Positions 22,601-36,204 of a DNA stretch of 64,000 nucleotides are shown in pieces. The stretch covers positions 18,978,192-19,042,191 of the forward strand of contig NC_037603.1 of the NCBI RefSeq assembly GCF_003073045.1, given 5' to 3'. Source of the DNA: Pomacea canaliculata (lineage: Eukaryota; Mollusca; Gastropoda; Architaenioglossa; Ampullariidae). Under the pieces are notes generated by a model that searched no databases, was not told where the DNA came from, and worked only from the letters and a program-made list of their open reading frames with translations. A program made the position numbers and the translations under genes. Each line of letters opens with the position of its first letter. Position 1 is the first letter of the stretch.

Positions 22601-24722
22601 GGTTCAGATGCAGACAGGTGACTTGAGGTAATATCAAGTACAATTTTTTTAAATGTTTGTATTAGCTGTAAATAAATGTAGTTTAAATGTTGTTGATGAC
22701 AGATGTTGTATGTTGTTAGATGACAGAATTATCTTAAAACTGTCTTAATCATATAGTCTCACATGTGTGATGTGTCCGTCACACATAAACAGTGTTAGAA
22801 AGTGGTGCACCCAATTTATATTGTTAACTGGTATTAGGAGCAGAGCAAAATTAAGGACGAGGATAGCGCAGTCAATTTTTTTGGGGGTAATGTTTTTTAA
22901 ATAGAGATCCCATATGTTTTTCTGAGTTTATTTGACCCTTCTCAGCCATTTTGCTTCCTTTCCCTTTTTTTGTTCATTTGTGTGTTATTGTAGATATTCA
23001 CTGAATTTTGATATTTCACGGTCAACATACAATTGTGCATGTACTATGGATTTATTTAAAGTTCAGTATACCTTCCCATGAATTCCTTTAGAGAATATAA
23101 AATAGATTTTGTTTTATGTTTTCAGCAGGAATTTCACATTGGAGTCTTCTGGTATATTTTCTTTTATCTTTAAGTTTAAAGTCAATACCTTTTTTCAAGC
23201 TTTAATGTTTGTTTTTATCAGAAATCATACATCTGTTATGCTTATATTTATAAATACTTTTGAATTCATAACATTGTTGGTAAATGTTACATCTGATAGT
23301 ATTTCCTTCCTTCTCACTGATTTTCATCATTAGCATATCTTAGGCAATTATACATTTGTTTAATTATTGTCCACATGGAATAGTTAAGTATTTGAACAGA
23401 TTTAGCATGAAGCAAATAGCTAGTCATTTGATCCAATGGCCCTATTTAATGCCATCTTTAATGAATACATTAAGACTGCAGCAGTAATTTAATTTCAAAT
23501 GCACTTCATTTCAGGTGGTACTCAGCAGCAGACTGCTGTTTTGGGTGACTCTGGCGAGCTTGTTTCAGGCTATACAAACAAAGAAAATGAAAGTAAGTCT
23601 AAAAGACAAATTTTGTCACAGAAGTTTTGTCTTTTATGTTTGCTTTCAGTATTATTAAGCTTTAGAAGACTGTCAAATATTCCATGCTTGCCGTCTGCTC
23701 CTCAGCAGAAAAGAAACTAAACATGTTTAGTACACACATGAATTTTTACAGTTATATTTCATGGCTTTTATAGGCATTGAGGTGAATGTTACTTTTCTTC
23801 ACATAAATATATTTTCTTCGGGTTATTGCTTCTACCTATTTGTATTGCTTCTTTTCTTCTTCCACTGTTGCAAACTATTTTCCGCCAGAGTATTTTGTGA
23901 TAATGATTTGTTTCCTTTCTTGTCCTCCTCTGACATTTTATTATGTGGATATCCCTTTTGTTTAATGCTTCATTTCTGTCACTTATGTGTCTTTACTGCT
24001 TAGTTGTACTTCATTATCATCATTGGCCACCTGTTTATGTTGTACAGATTAACCTTGTAGACGCCCAGGTTGCATGCTTCTATGTGAGCAAGATTATGTC
24101 TGTATAAACTGTACACTATTATTATTATTTCAGGTGGAAATCCCCAGCAGATAACAGCTTCCATTGTACATCTTGGTTCAACCACAACCCAAGTTCAACC
24201 CAAGCCTAAAAGTAAGGGTAATCGAGCACTGTATATCATATATAGCTTAGGTTATGGCTTTCAATGTACTGTAGGTTTTGCTATTTGCATTGCTTATTGT
24301 CTTCTGTGACAGAGTTCCATACAAAGTACCTTGCTTTTTGCTTTCACTTTAGCTTCTAGCATATATTGCACCAAACAATTGGACCTGACACTAGTTACAC
24401 CATTAGTGTAATCCTTTCCTATGTAGGTTATTTTGTTTCTTTGTCAATACATTACTATGAAGGTGCTGATTGTCACATTTTCGAATGTTTTGCAGGGCAA
24501 AGACTTAGATGGAACTCAGAGGCACTGAAAGCATTAGAAGATAGCCTTGGCCCTCTATTTGCTCTGGATGGTCCCTTACCTGGATCTGACCGCCTAGAGC
24601 ACATTAGAAATAGTAAGCAAGTTTTACAGAAATATAGTGTACAGCAAATATATCAAAAGCTCTTTAAGATGATTAACAAAAAGAAAAAACAAGAAGAGAG
24701 TAAGACATTTGGACAGAACTAA
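19614..24722 (+). CDS. Companion protein of the KDZ-like element (HMG-like, SANT-like)
   Basis: Nine coding exons with coherent phases give 416 aa: 19614-19677 (ATG 19617), 19903-20054, 20446-20614, 21240-21302, 21833-21992, 22355-22617, 23515-23592, 24134-24211, 24496-24722 (TAA). Residues 1-~75 (RITAFNAFCSQ...LWSREWRSMGPVEREDYQKI) resemble an HMG box. Residues ~345-402 (LRWNSEALKALEDSLGPLFA...YSVQQIYQKLFKMI) resemble a SANT-like DNA-binding helix bundle often seen in transposon proteins. The middle (203-340) is His/Thr/Gln-rich and probably disordered. The third intron uses a GC donor (AAAG|GCAAGT). Likely a DNA-binding accessory factor for transposition or regulation; that role is inferred from position. 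Candidate poly(A) signals lie at 25215 and 25845. Confidence 0.7.
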
Positions 24723-26530
24723 AGCTAAGGAGATAGACTTTCCCATCCACAGCAACAGAAAATATTGGCTTGTGACATTATTGCATATGTAAACATTTTT
24801 ATATCACTTTTATGGATGCTTTAATTTTGTGAATCGATGTTTTAAATACATTGTGAAATATTTTAGGAAAATTTTGAGTATACTGATAGCCACTCAGTAG
24901 TTGAACTGTTAGATAATGAGACTATGCTAACAACCTAAGAATCTCAAATATATACATAATGATTTCAGTTTTAAATGAACGGTAATCCTGATTAAATGTG
25001 GTTGTAGGTGCTTTAGTCATCTATTTCACTTTTGTTCAATGATATATGTATTATTCTAAACTGTTATTATTTAAAAACGAAACAGGATATGGAAACAAAG
25101 ATGTTTTAAGGCTGTATTAATACATACAAAATTAACAGAGTAATAAGTGCTATAGCTTCATTAAAATGCAGTTAACTTGGTGTTAAATAAGACCGAGGGG
25201 GTGCCTCGAGATTAAATAAATTTGTGAATTTCTATTATGCAAACATTCCTACATAGTGAGGGTGTAGTTACTGTCGTGCAATGACTAGACCGAACAATTG
25301 TTTTCAGCTTTTTTTTCTAAAGCGTTTTCCTACTTTTGATATATACATTTGCTGAACTTGTGTGAAAGATAGTTTTTTTTTGTTTTTTGTTTTTTTTTGT
25401 ACAAAGGAGAAATAAGTTTTTTGTGAGAACAATATGGCTGCAGTTTTTGTGTCATTCAAACTTTGATTTATGCTGGAACAAACTGCACATTTCTGGAAAT
25501 TGTTTTGCAGTCTGTGGTATGCAACCAATGAAGATGGAGGTTCTTTGTTAAAAAATTTTTGCAATTACAACAGCATGATTGAGTCTGCACTTTGAGTTCT
25601 CCAAGCTTTTATTGTAATCTAAATACTTGTTTTGCTAGCCCTTCAGCCAGTAAATCAATCATTCAATGATTCATTCATCATCATCCTCGTAATCATCATC
25701 ACTATGTGTAACTTGTACTAATGGACTGCCTGCAGGCAATTTCTTTTCAATTTCTGAACGAACGAATGACTGTTACCTTATGTGTTTATGTTTGTATTAT
25801 ATTGCAAGATACTGTATTTACTATTTCATGTATTTGTGAGACAAAATAAATGTTTTAAAAAAAAAAGACTGAGGGGGAAAAAATTTTGTCTGACTGATGC
25901 TCATTTGCTGCCTGAAAAGTGGTATTTTATGCTTTTCATTACATGCATGGATGGTGTCCTAAGTGTTCAAGGTACACATAAATGTGTTACAATATCACAT
26001 TGTTTGAGCGGTATGGACTGCAAGAAATTTGAGTTGTTGGTACACTTTTCACTGGACTTTTGCACTATTATTCATCCAACCACATGAACACTTTGATGTG
26101 TCAATAAGAAATCCTCATTGTGTTGACAGTGTGTCGATACAGTTGGACACAATATTATTTGTCATTTTCTCTATCAAGGCCTCAAAAATGATGAGCAAAT
26201 ATGGTAATCGCACATAGGAGCAAAGGGACATTTACAGTTCATAGAAACATTTGTTCCCAAAGATACCACTGCTTCTTAGTGATAACAGAGTAACCATAAG
26301 AAAATAAATTTCCCATCCTGTAACACATTGAAAAAGAAGTGAAACTGTTAACAATTTGATGAACTTTATAATAATAATCACATTGTCACCAAACAGAAAC
26401 AGACCTAGAATGTTCACCGAAACAATGGCAATATATCTCTCTATGTGTGCTTCTTCTCTTACAAGTAGAATCTCATATTAGACATTACTAGTCTCCTCCG
26501 ACTGTTTCCTAGTAGGTAGGGCACCCACTT
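24723..26530. other. 3' region of the companion gene, no further gene
   Basis: AT-rich. AATAAA at 25215-25220 and 25845-25850, the latter followed by an A-rich run (25857-25866), suggests the possible transcript end. Short open frames show no recognisable domain. Confidence 0.45.
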
Positions 26531-26838
26531 ATGCCAGGTGCAAAAGATATAAAATTGTTTCATTTTATGTTTCCGTCATGTGCACTTTTTCTCACACTGT
26601 CTTCTTGCTTTTGTAATCGAAGCGCATCTCCAAAGTTGTTCAGTTTTCAGTTATTTAGCCGTGATACTAAACGCCATACGACGGTCCTGCAGTGCACCAC
26701 TCCTACCCCACTGAATGAGGTTTTTCCCACCATGGCTGTCCCCTATCATGCATGATGCCCTTCAGGACCACAACATCTTTGTGTAACCTGGAGGGAGGTC
26801 GACATAAGGAAACTATGCTTTACCGATGACACGATCTG

Positions 26839-28130
26839 ATGTCTGGTAACAAAAAGGAAGATTGTAATAGACAATCAGTCAAACTTAATGGCGTGAGTGA
26901 TCAGGACTTGTCAAATGTTTTGAAAAACTGTTATGCACGTTTTGAGAATCATGATTTTTCTGATAAAGTTAGGGCACTCAGTCACTTGTCCCTAATGATA
27001 ACAGTAATTTCTCAAGCCGATGTGACAAAACTGCTTAAGCGGGTTAGGGTTAACAAGGCACAGGGGCCACATGGAATATGTGGGCGAGTCTTGCATTGGT
27101 GTGCTGTTCAACTAGGTGGAGTGTTTCAACACCTCTTTCAATTCTCTATCGACTCGGGGCACATTCCTACACTCTGGAAACTCTCTAACATCATCCCACT
27201 CGCCCAAAAAGCTAATCCTAGTCAACCTAATGATTTTCGGCCAATAGCACTAACCTCCCTCATAATGAAAACCCTTCAGAAGATTGTCAAAAATCTCATC
27301 CTAACATCAGTAGAGAGTAAATTGGACCCACTGCAATTTGCTTATAGGAAGGGTAGGAGTGTTGATGATGCCAAGTTGTTTATTTTGAACATGCTGTATA
27401 AACATCTGGAAAAGCCCAAGACACATGCCAGACTACTTTTCGCAGATTTTATTTCTGCATTCAACACAGTGCAACCATACCTTCTAGCTCTGAGACTATC
27501 TGGTTTTGACCTACCACACCAACTGGTCTTACGGATAGTGGATTTTTTTACATGCAGACAGCAGAGGGTGTATGTAAATAGTAATTATTCTGACATTGTT
27601 GTTACAAGCACCGGGTCCCCACAAGATTGTTGTCTATCACCCTTGTTGTTTATCTTGTATATTGACAGCTGCAGAAGTATTCTGGTTTCGCAATCTCTCT
27701 GTCCATGATAGGAATAGTTTGAATGGCATTGTCCACATCTGTTCTAAGATAATTGCTATCAAATAGAGGGACTTAACTTCCTTCTGTGACCAACAACTAG
27801 TAAAGAAAGCTTCCAGCATTCTGTCCATACCTGATGTTGTGCTAGTGGGGGAATTTGTTTTATTAAGTTCAGGTAAGCGCTATGCCATGCCTGTATATTA
27901 AAGCAATAGGCATCTGAAATCTTTGGTGCCATCAGCAGTCCAGCTACTCAATCACAGATGAACTATCAGCGATGTGTGTGTGTGTGATGTGTTGGTGTGC
28001 ATGGGAATGATTTTTAAAAAAAATATATATTTATTGGAAACAGAGCACACCTCCCATTGAAATTGCCCATTGGGACTAATAAAGTTTATTGTTATTGTTT
28101 TTGTTATTGCTATTGTTATTGTTATTGTTA
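26839..28130 (+). mobile_element. CR1/Rex1-like LINE fragment, internally deleted
   Basis: An 870-bp open frame (26839-27708) encodes part of a reverse transcriptase: NKAQGPHGICGRVL, then NDFRPIALTSLIMKTLQKIV, FADFISAFNTVQPYL, and STGSPQ...LSPLLFILYI. These follow the order of CR1/Rex1-group reverse transcriptases. Right after ILYIDSC the sequence jumps to the family's C-terminal part (27685-27950, homologous to the copy at 36205-36905), so the catalytic Asp-Asp box and thumb are deleted. The 3' end is AATAAAGTTTATTGTTATTG followed by a (TTATTG)n-like tail to ~28130. The 5' part is missing or unrecognised in 26530-26838. Confidence 0.8.
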
Positions 28131-28135
28131 ACACC

Positions 28136-29036
28136 GAAATACATGATCTGACACACAAGCTCGCCACCAGCGCGAACGCTTACGGCAAACAAATCATCAC
28201 GGACGAGAGTGCTCCTACAAGATTATGTAGATGAAAATCAAATAGTCACTTGGCGAACGAGAAGGAGTAAAGTCAATGTCCACCAAAGCTCCCTCTAACA
28301 ACATCACAGGATCGGAAGCGTTGGGGAGCCCAAGCCGGTGCTACGTCTCATAGTGTCCTCGACGAGTGGTATTGGTGAGTCTCGTATGAGTGGGCCGGCT
28401 TGCTGCCAATTCGGCTAGTGCCAGTTAATCGAAGGATGGTGGTGTTGATTAGGAGAACCAGTCCCAATACTCGCAGAAGTCCTGTTATCCATGGAACATA
28501 AGACTGTTCAAAGCGCGGTTGCCACCATCGGGAAACACTAGGTCTTGATTGCATGTGAAGTCTTGAAGAGAAGTAAAACATCGATCGTTCTAGAAGTGCA
28601 GATAGCTTGGTCCGAATAGTCAACATGCCACATGAGACTGATACGCAGGACTCATTTTCAACATGGTAACGCATTAATCATCCCGCGAAGATGCCTCGTC
28701 CAGCCCGCTCAGTTTAACCACATAGAACATAATTTTATTGCTTACGTCATGATTCTGTTGAAAGCGCCATGTTCTTGTCCGTGAGAATTTCGATCATGTC
28801 CAGTGATCATGTCTGACTAGAATCAGGTTGCGCATCACCAATAGTCAATTCTCATAACAACAAAGCGACGCAAACCGGCTGCCTCGGCGGTGTCGCCGGT
28901 ACGACACTTCAGATGTCCGTCAGCTAGGGTACACTTAATGGTGGTCAACACTGAGACAGAGAGAAATACCGGCTGGGTAAACAGACTGTCCACACCATGC
29001 AAGAACTGGCGTACAGCCTCTCAAGAGACCACATCA
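28136..29036. other. Unassigned GC-richer segment
   Basis: Differs in composition from its AT-rich surroundings and has no recognisable open frame on either strand. It lies between the LINE tail and the 5.8-kb nested element, and may be residue of another insertion. Confidence 0.3.
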
Positions 29037-29793
29037 GAATAGCATGAAAACATTTTAAAAACGTTTTAAAAAACGTTTACATGGTTGTATCTAATAAGGT
29101 TTTACGTTTTGTTGTTGATAATTATGATGGCGTTTTAAAAACATTTTTGTGAAAAACATTTACCAAAAAAACATTTTTAGTAAACATTTTAAAAACTTTT
29201 TAAAATGTTTGAAAATAAAACATTTAATAACAAAAATGTTAATAAATGTTTTATAAACGGTTGGTACAATGTTAACGTGGTGCTTTATGGCTGCTGCGTC
29301 ATGACGTAATTTTTTAAAAGACGTCACTATTTGATTCGCGGGCATTCGCTTCTCCTGTGGAATTTTAGAGCCAGTCCACGTGTAGATACTGAAAATCCTC
29401 ACCAAGAAGCTTTTTTAAAGACTTTGTTATATTTGTCTTATGACTAGGTTGATAGTTTAAAATCATGCAGTTTTTTTAAAACATCAATGCTACGTAACGG
29501 TAAACATTTTGCTATTCGTTCTTGTGGATGCACGTACGTCCCATGATTATGTTCCACGCGGCGCGACATTTTCTCTGCTGACAACTGTATGTTTGAAAAC
29601 CAAGGTTGTAATCTTTTCGTCTTTGTTTACCATACACGTACTTCAGGTTCTTCGTAATTATACGGAAACGCTATATATACCGTGTTCTAGTACAACACAC
29701 ATTTAATGTCTGCTTATTGGGGTGTTGATGTGTCAATTTGTACTTTCTGATTGAGCGCTCGTACATAAGTCTAATACTTAGGTTACAAGGCAG

Positions 29794-32700
29794 GTGATAG
29801 TTCACATCATTCGTGTTCGTCTCGTAGCTGGTGCGCGGACGAAGCGGGAGAAAATTCAAAAAACTTGTGAAAGCAGAGTTGGCAGAACTGAAGAAGAAAG
29901 ATGTATTCAAACAACACTGATACAAACGATTCACGATTCCAGTGTCGTAGAGAAGGTGCTCACTTTTAGATCTAAGGAGTGTCAAATTAATAACAGTTTC
30001 GAACCAGCAGACAACCAGAGGACTCTCATCGTAACATCACGCCAGCAATATTTACCGACTAAATACAATTTGGATGAAAAAATGATGATGATGTTTGGAA
30101 ATCTAATTTTAGTGAATTTGAAGATAATTATAATTGATGATCTCAGTTTGATTCAGCGATATCTTCAGACCAGCGACAGTGAACCAGATACAGATTTGGC
30201 CACACAGTTGGCATATTGGGCGCAACATTTAACATTTCAACAGTTCACTTTCAGTACTTCTTGCTTGTTGGGATCAAAGAGCATCCTGGTGAATAGTGGC
30301 TTGCTGTGGAATTCATTGGCTAAAACGTTATCTCGTGCTGAAATGGTACCTGGTATTGTGTAATCATTTCTATTATTCTGGTGTAAATTTGTGTTACATT
30401 GTCTTAAATTTAACTTAAGGATGATAGAGTTTTTAATACATTAAATAACGTGACATTAGTAACGGACATGTGGCATTGCCAACAGAAGCGGGACTGCAGT
30501 CAATCACATCGATAGTCTCTCGCAGCTGAACGAAGATCATGCTATCTCTCCCGTATTTACATAGGCTTCCTTGAGTATACAGGTGTATGTGAAAATTTGA
30601 GTGCAGTCATAATCTCCTCTGACGGAATATGACAGATGAAGTCAGTAACGTCCAACACTCCATGAAGACACACAGTTTGTAGCCTCCTGGTAAGAGTTCA
30701 TAGAGGATTGTTTATTTTTAGCACGCGAAACGTGTGGAGGCGCTTGAACCAAGTGAGCTGACAAAATGACACCTTAAGGAGGGAGCGGGTCTGCATATAG
30801 TGACATACGTGGATCTGCTTCAAGCTGTTTGGCATGTTTGTGGGGTTCAAAAGGGTACTTTGTATGACTTTTTTACTCATTGTCAGAGATATATGTATAT
30901 TATAGAGATTAGATGTTTGATGACTTCGTCAGCCTGGTTAATATGTTTGTGTCAGTCTCTTGATAAAGTTACAAGTATTGTTCATATTTATTTTGTAAAA
31001 GGTTTAAGGTAGTGTTAGTGTATTTAGTCACGCAGACTTGCTTAGGGTTTATTGTGGTTACAGACTGGAACATACAGCGCATGACCATTAACATCTCAGC
31101 GAACAGAACAGTTAACTGATTTTTGTCAGTGAAATTCATATTGTGTGGTAAGCATTGCATGCCATTATTCTCGATTGTTTATTATAATTCACAAATTAAT
31201 AACCCTTTCAGATGAGTATTTGGTGCCAAGACGAAAAGTGGATAACAGCCAGGTATACATCAACTTGGATACAACAGATGCTGAACAGCACTAAAGGTTG
31301 AAAAAGATGCGGAAGAGGAAGAAAGAACAAGTAGTCACATTGTGTCTTGTTTGAGTGTATAGAATGACAAGGGGATAGGAATCCTAGGTTGGAGAACAAC
31401 TTACAAGATCAGTACAGATTTCAGTATTGCGTTCTCTCATTTCAATTTTTCATGGAGGGTAATATTGATATATGATAGGTATAGCCTAGGAATTATTTAT
31501 TATTTTGATTTCTTAATCTTTTACTCCAGAAATTCTTAAATTTTGTCATAATTGTCATTTCACTGCACACTTATTAATAGGTATGCTTGGGTTAAGTTTA
31601 GGTTAGGGCAGAGAGCCCAGACGAGGAGAAGAAGACGACTTTAGATGGAAATCAGTGCATCCAGCAGTGCCAGCAGGACCATTGCCAGAACTCATTGGCA
31701 ACCACAAGTGGAAAACAAGCGTTTATGCCCACTAGATAAATGCACTAACCACCAGAATATTGGCACCTGGGGTGTTGTGGACGACGTAGCACCCAGTGAC
31801 CAACCCACGTAGTGGACTCTCAGCAAGGAGTACAAGAGAGGGTGACGAGACTCACAACTGCAGCAGTAAAGAGGCGGTACCGTCAGAGAGTGTCTAATGA
31901 AGGTAATTCAGGACAATTTTATATTATGGCGGAGTTTCTTGGCTTTTTGGTTTTGCTATTAATTTTGGTTGTGAATTCCTTCGCACAATCTCAAGTTGAA
32001 CATAGTGTTTGGTTATATGTTTCTTACTGCCATCCCAATCACCGTTGATGGCTTTATCACCTATAAAAGTAATTGTCCACTTTTGCTCACAGTGCTATGT
32101 TCATACTGTTGCAGCATTTGCCTGGGCTCATTCTGAAACAGACAGGAGAATTGAAATTGATGCTACAGGAAGTAAAAGATATGGTTGATTCATTCACTGA
32201 TAAGCAAAGACCAGCTGCTCCAGCAAAGGATGCCTGAATGTTGCGAGACGATTTGATCTTCTGAATAGAACACAGCAAGAGTCTGTTGGAACTGGATGGA
32301 CGCCTTGATGATGAGCCTTTCATGAATTACTCGTACGTAAAGCAGATGTCATTGTTAAGCCATGATTGTAATGATAATCTGTAATAATTTAGGGGAATTT
32401 TAAAGCATAGCTTGACATTTTTGAAAAAAAACTTATGTTTTTATAGGGAATTTGCATTGGTGGGAGAATGATCAGTTCTTGGTCATCTGATCATACATAT
32501 ATAGTGTGGAACACACATAAGTCAAGTTTTAAAATCAGTTCAAAGGGTTTCAGCCTCATAAACTTTATGGTTTATGGGGAAGGAAACATTAAATGTGCGC
32601 TTTGTTGTGAAAGTTTGCAGTTTAAATTTTTGTATTGCCCTTGAATTGTAAATAATTAAGCCATGTATGATTTTCACTACACCTTTCTTGTTTTGATGAT

Positions 32701-33480
32701 GTGCCTACTTGACAGATATGTTTCTTGTCTTCTAATGATTTGCAAGTCCAAAAGCCTCTCCTGTGTGGGTAGAACGAATGCAAAGGATTGTGCGAAAAGG
32801 AATCATGCGGCGACTCCTGACCGACAAGGTTGCTCGGAACTATAACTGGAAAGGACAAAAGGAAAGATGTGTGCTTTCAAGGGACTGAAATGATCTACAT
32901 GATCTACAGTAAGTGTGATGATGTATAATGTTAGTGTAATATTATTATTAAAGGTATAAGATATTATTGATATATTGTCTACACATACTTGACAAAAAAG
33001 AGAGTGCAGATCTAAAGTGCTATTTTGTGTATAACATGAATTGACATTTTCATTGCTAGCTCTACAGTTGAAAATTATCTGTAGCTCTTGTCAGTAGTAA
33101 TTTTGTGCTTCTGTGGTGAAACTAGCGTAAAAACGGAAAGACATGGGGAACAGCATAAGCACCATAAAACTGAAACAATATTATAGTGTGAGACTTCCTT
33201 TAGTCCATCTTTAATCTAAACCTGTAGCGCTTGCTTTAATCTACAAATCCCATTTTTGCTATTGCAGAAGCTGTACGTCCAAAGAAGACGTGGGTGTATG
33301 GAGGCTTCCGATAAGTTAGTGCAGGAGCCATCAGGAAGAAAGACAGAGTGGAGACCAATGCTTGTCAGCAGAACAGTGTGCTGTTCTACCTGTCCGTCGT
33401 CTTCGCCCGAGCTGCCATCCGTCGCATCAGAGAGCGACGACTCCTCTCCAGCGACAGAGAAGTCTAGAGATATGTACACG
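29794..33480 (+). pseudogene. Decayed transposon gene with DUF4806-like C-terminus
   Basis: The 5' part (29794-30363, open) ends in a segment reading TQLAYWAQHLTFQ and, after a frame change, KEHPGE, then AEMVPGIV. It resembles the ...W...NI...LL...LP...RTLL...PG block of transposon-encoded proteins. Later exons: ~32114-32335 (ILKQTGELKLMLQEVKDMVD, with an in-frame stop, then LLELDGRLDDEPFMNYS), ~32755-32905 (VERMQRIVRKGIMRRLLTDK, then VARNYNWKGQK) and ~33269-33480. The LE-x-x-L-x-D and NYNWKGQ blocks match DUF4806. Stops and shifts make it non-functional. Confidence 0.5.
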
Positions 33481-34439
33481 TAATGTCTACGATGAATGCA
33501 ATGCCACTACAGCCGCGCCGATGCCAGTACTGTCACATAGCCATTCGCTTCCAACGGCAACAGCAGGCAGTCCTGACAGTCCTTTGTCCCCTGCTCTCTC
33601 GTCACGCTCAAGAGCTGTCTCCACATATAACACTTCTGTGCTTTTGCCTCCTTTTACTTCCTCTACACCTGGCATGTATGCCTAACTTTTGCTGCATAAG
33701 GAACATCAGGGCTTATCACCAAAGCATCTTGACCCTAATTGGGGACGCTTGCTGATATTTAGCAACAATGTCTCATATTGAGCGTTATATCTAAGTATGT
33801 ACAATTTAAGGTTTTAGTATGTTAAAATGAAGGGCATTGGATCTGAATAGTGTTAAGTGCCCCCCATTTTTTCGGTAAAGCACTTTACCAGACATACATG
33901 AACTTTACCAGACATAATTGTTCAGCCTTATTTTACGGTATGGAAATTCTCATATTATTAATTAATTGGAATGATATGTCCCTTGTAGAAGGGTAGAGAT
34001 GATAATGTGCATGTTGTTATCTACAACAGGGTAACTTGATTTTTTGGTGTATTTTGTGACATCATCAATTTGTATTTACACATTCACTGTTTTTTGTAAA
34101 TCTAAAGGTCTATAAGTTTTAGTTTACTTTAATTATTCCTTGGCACTCTGCACAGAGCACAGTGCCGCACCATCTCACCTTTAAGTATTTGAAATTGAAA
34201 TTTTTAAAAGTATTGAATTTAAGAAAAAATCCTATGCATTGATTTGTCGTGTTTAATTAATTATATTCTTTTTTCTCTTTTTTGAGTATCATTGTATTCA
34301 TTTTTTTTATCACAAATGTCACCATTTTGTACTTGCTATTGTATAATGTAAATGTCTCGCTGGGTTTATTCCCAACGACACGAAATATTTTTAATTACAA
34401 CAAATGAAAATCTTCTCTGTTACGGTTCATTTATGGGAT

Positions 34440-34815
34440 GTTTGAAACGTGAAACTGTGAAAAGTATGTGTGAACTGTGAAACATTTACATTAGGTTTCA
34501 AAACATTTTTAACAAAACGTTTTAAAAAACGTGTCCTTAGAAACATTTAAATTAGGTGTTATAAAAACATTTTAAAAACGTTTTTAAACATTTACATACG
34601 AATATTTATTAAATGTTTTTAAAATGTTTTACAGAAAAATGTTTATAAAAGTTTTAAAAATATGTTTTAAAATGTTTTACAATGTTTGCAGAAAACGTTT
34701 TTAAAACATTACTTTGATGGGCATGATAAACATTTTTAAAACGTTTTCTGCAAACCTTTTTAAAATGTTTTATGTAAACATTTAAAACGTTTTTAAAACG
34801 TTTTAAACGTTTGCA
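34440..34815. repeat. Palindromic ACGTTTTAAAACGT-type subterminal repeats
   Basis: More than ten copies of AAACRTTTTAAAAACGTTTT-like motifs, self-complementary, mirroring 29041-29265. They may be binding sites of the element's transposase and can fold into hairpins. Confidence 0.75.
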
Positions 34816-34825
34816 TGCTATCTGG

Positions 34826-36190
34826 GCACACTCCACCTCCCTGTGTGTGCATCTTCCATCCACCTCTTCGATGTCCCACAACCACCCACACTAACCATAT
34901 TATGATAATACATACTGGAACAAAGTGTGACCCTGGATTTCCCACGCCCAGACGTGAATGTGCATCTATTTTTTTTCTGAGAAAGTTCAAACTTATTCAT
35001 TGACCATACTGACCCTCCCCATGCATAACATGAAGCCGCGACATTAGTTCATTGAAAGAACACCGGCAGCTTTTGTCTCCAAACCGGGGCATGCGTAACA
35101 GTTTACACCAGGTAATAGAAAATGGCAGACTTTGAGGGATATCATTTACCTGTGAAAAAACATCTACAGCTGATGGTGAATGGGCAACGTGTGACAAGCG
35201 TGAACTAATGTACTCGGTAGTACGACTCCCCGTGCTGTCTTACCGTGCTGCATTCGTAATTGTCAACCTTGACCTGCTTGACCTATTGTTTAATCACAAG
35301 TGGGTATTGGGTGTACACGACAATCACGCACGTACACGCACACACTACTTGAGCGCAGTTGCACACACGGCCAGTACACACATGACAGTACACACTGCAA
35401 CAAAACTGTGTGATGCTAAAGAAAAGTACTTTGTCGCGCTCACAACAAGTAATCGAGGGCTATGCCAGGGAAAAGAATGTCCATTTTCGCGAATGTCCGT
35501 GCGCACACACCCACACCCCAAAGAAACACAAACACGAAAGCACACTAATTTTTTCATGGATTGTTTTGTTTTATTAAAGCCTGAATAGTGAATTCCACAC
35601 GTAATTTTTTACATGAATATCATATTCCTCCAAGGGTGAAACCAAAGAAACAAAACCCATGAAATATCAGCCACATATTGGAATCACAATAACAAAACTA
35701 ACTACGCATATAAACAGGTCACTAGAGGTAGTAAAACCCTAGCAAACTAGCGAATCTCCAACATGCATATTATAATCACCATAACAAATGTTCTCAATAG
35801 TGCATTTATTTGAACCTTAATAGACTGAACAACTCAGCCAGCTAATAGCAAGAGACAACCGAACTGCAGCATTCAACTCATCACAGGAGTTTGATTCATT
35901 AGATAAATTTTGGGGCTGGACGATAATATTTTTGGCCCATATCAATGTAATGTGCTGAATGCCGTTAACGTCATCGCAAATAAAAACATAATTCTTACAA
36001 CTCCAATATAAACTACAAAGGTTTCTCTTCATAATTATGTGTATAACCAAACTTAAGGAAAAGAAATAGCTTAAATTTATTTCAAAATACAACAGAGGAC
36101 AAAACATCAAATTTCCCTTTCACTCAAAAAGGAACCTGAAGAAAACAGTTCTTGGTGTGTGTTGTCTATATGTAAATAACTTTTCACTAC
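34826..36190. other. No gene recognised
   Basis: Contains a CA-rich patch (35325-35400) and a 126-codon frame (35208-35588) of low-complexity Thr/His character that I do not consider a gene. Confidence 0.4.
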
Positions 36191-36204
36191 CATCAATATT
36201 ATTC

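Larger units (their letters stand above)
29037..34824. mobile_element. Nested ~5.8-kb DNA element with palindromic AT-rich ends
   Basis: The left end (CAGAATAGCATGAAAACATT, from 29036) and the reverse complement of the right end (CCAGATAGCATGCAAACGTT, to 34825) form terminal inverted repeats. Both ends are packed with AAACATTTTAAAAACGTTTT-like palindromic motifs (29041-29265 and 34440-34815). The interior has a decayed gene with a DUF4806-like C-terminus. No clear target-site duplication was found. Family unassigned. Confidence 0.6.

Noticed and set aside
35208-35588. 126-codon open frame
   Set aside because: Low-complexity Thr/His content from a CA-rich patch and no recognisable domain.
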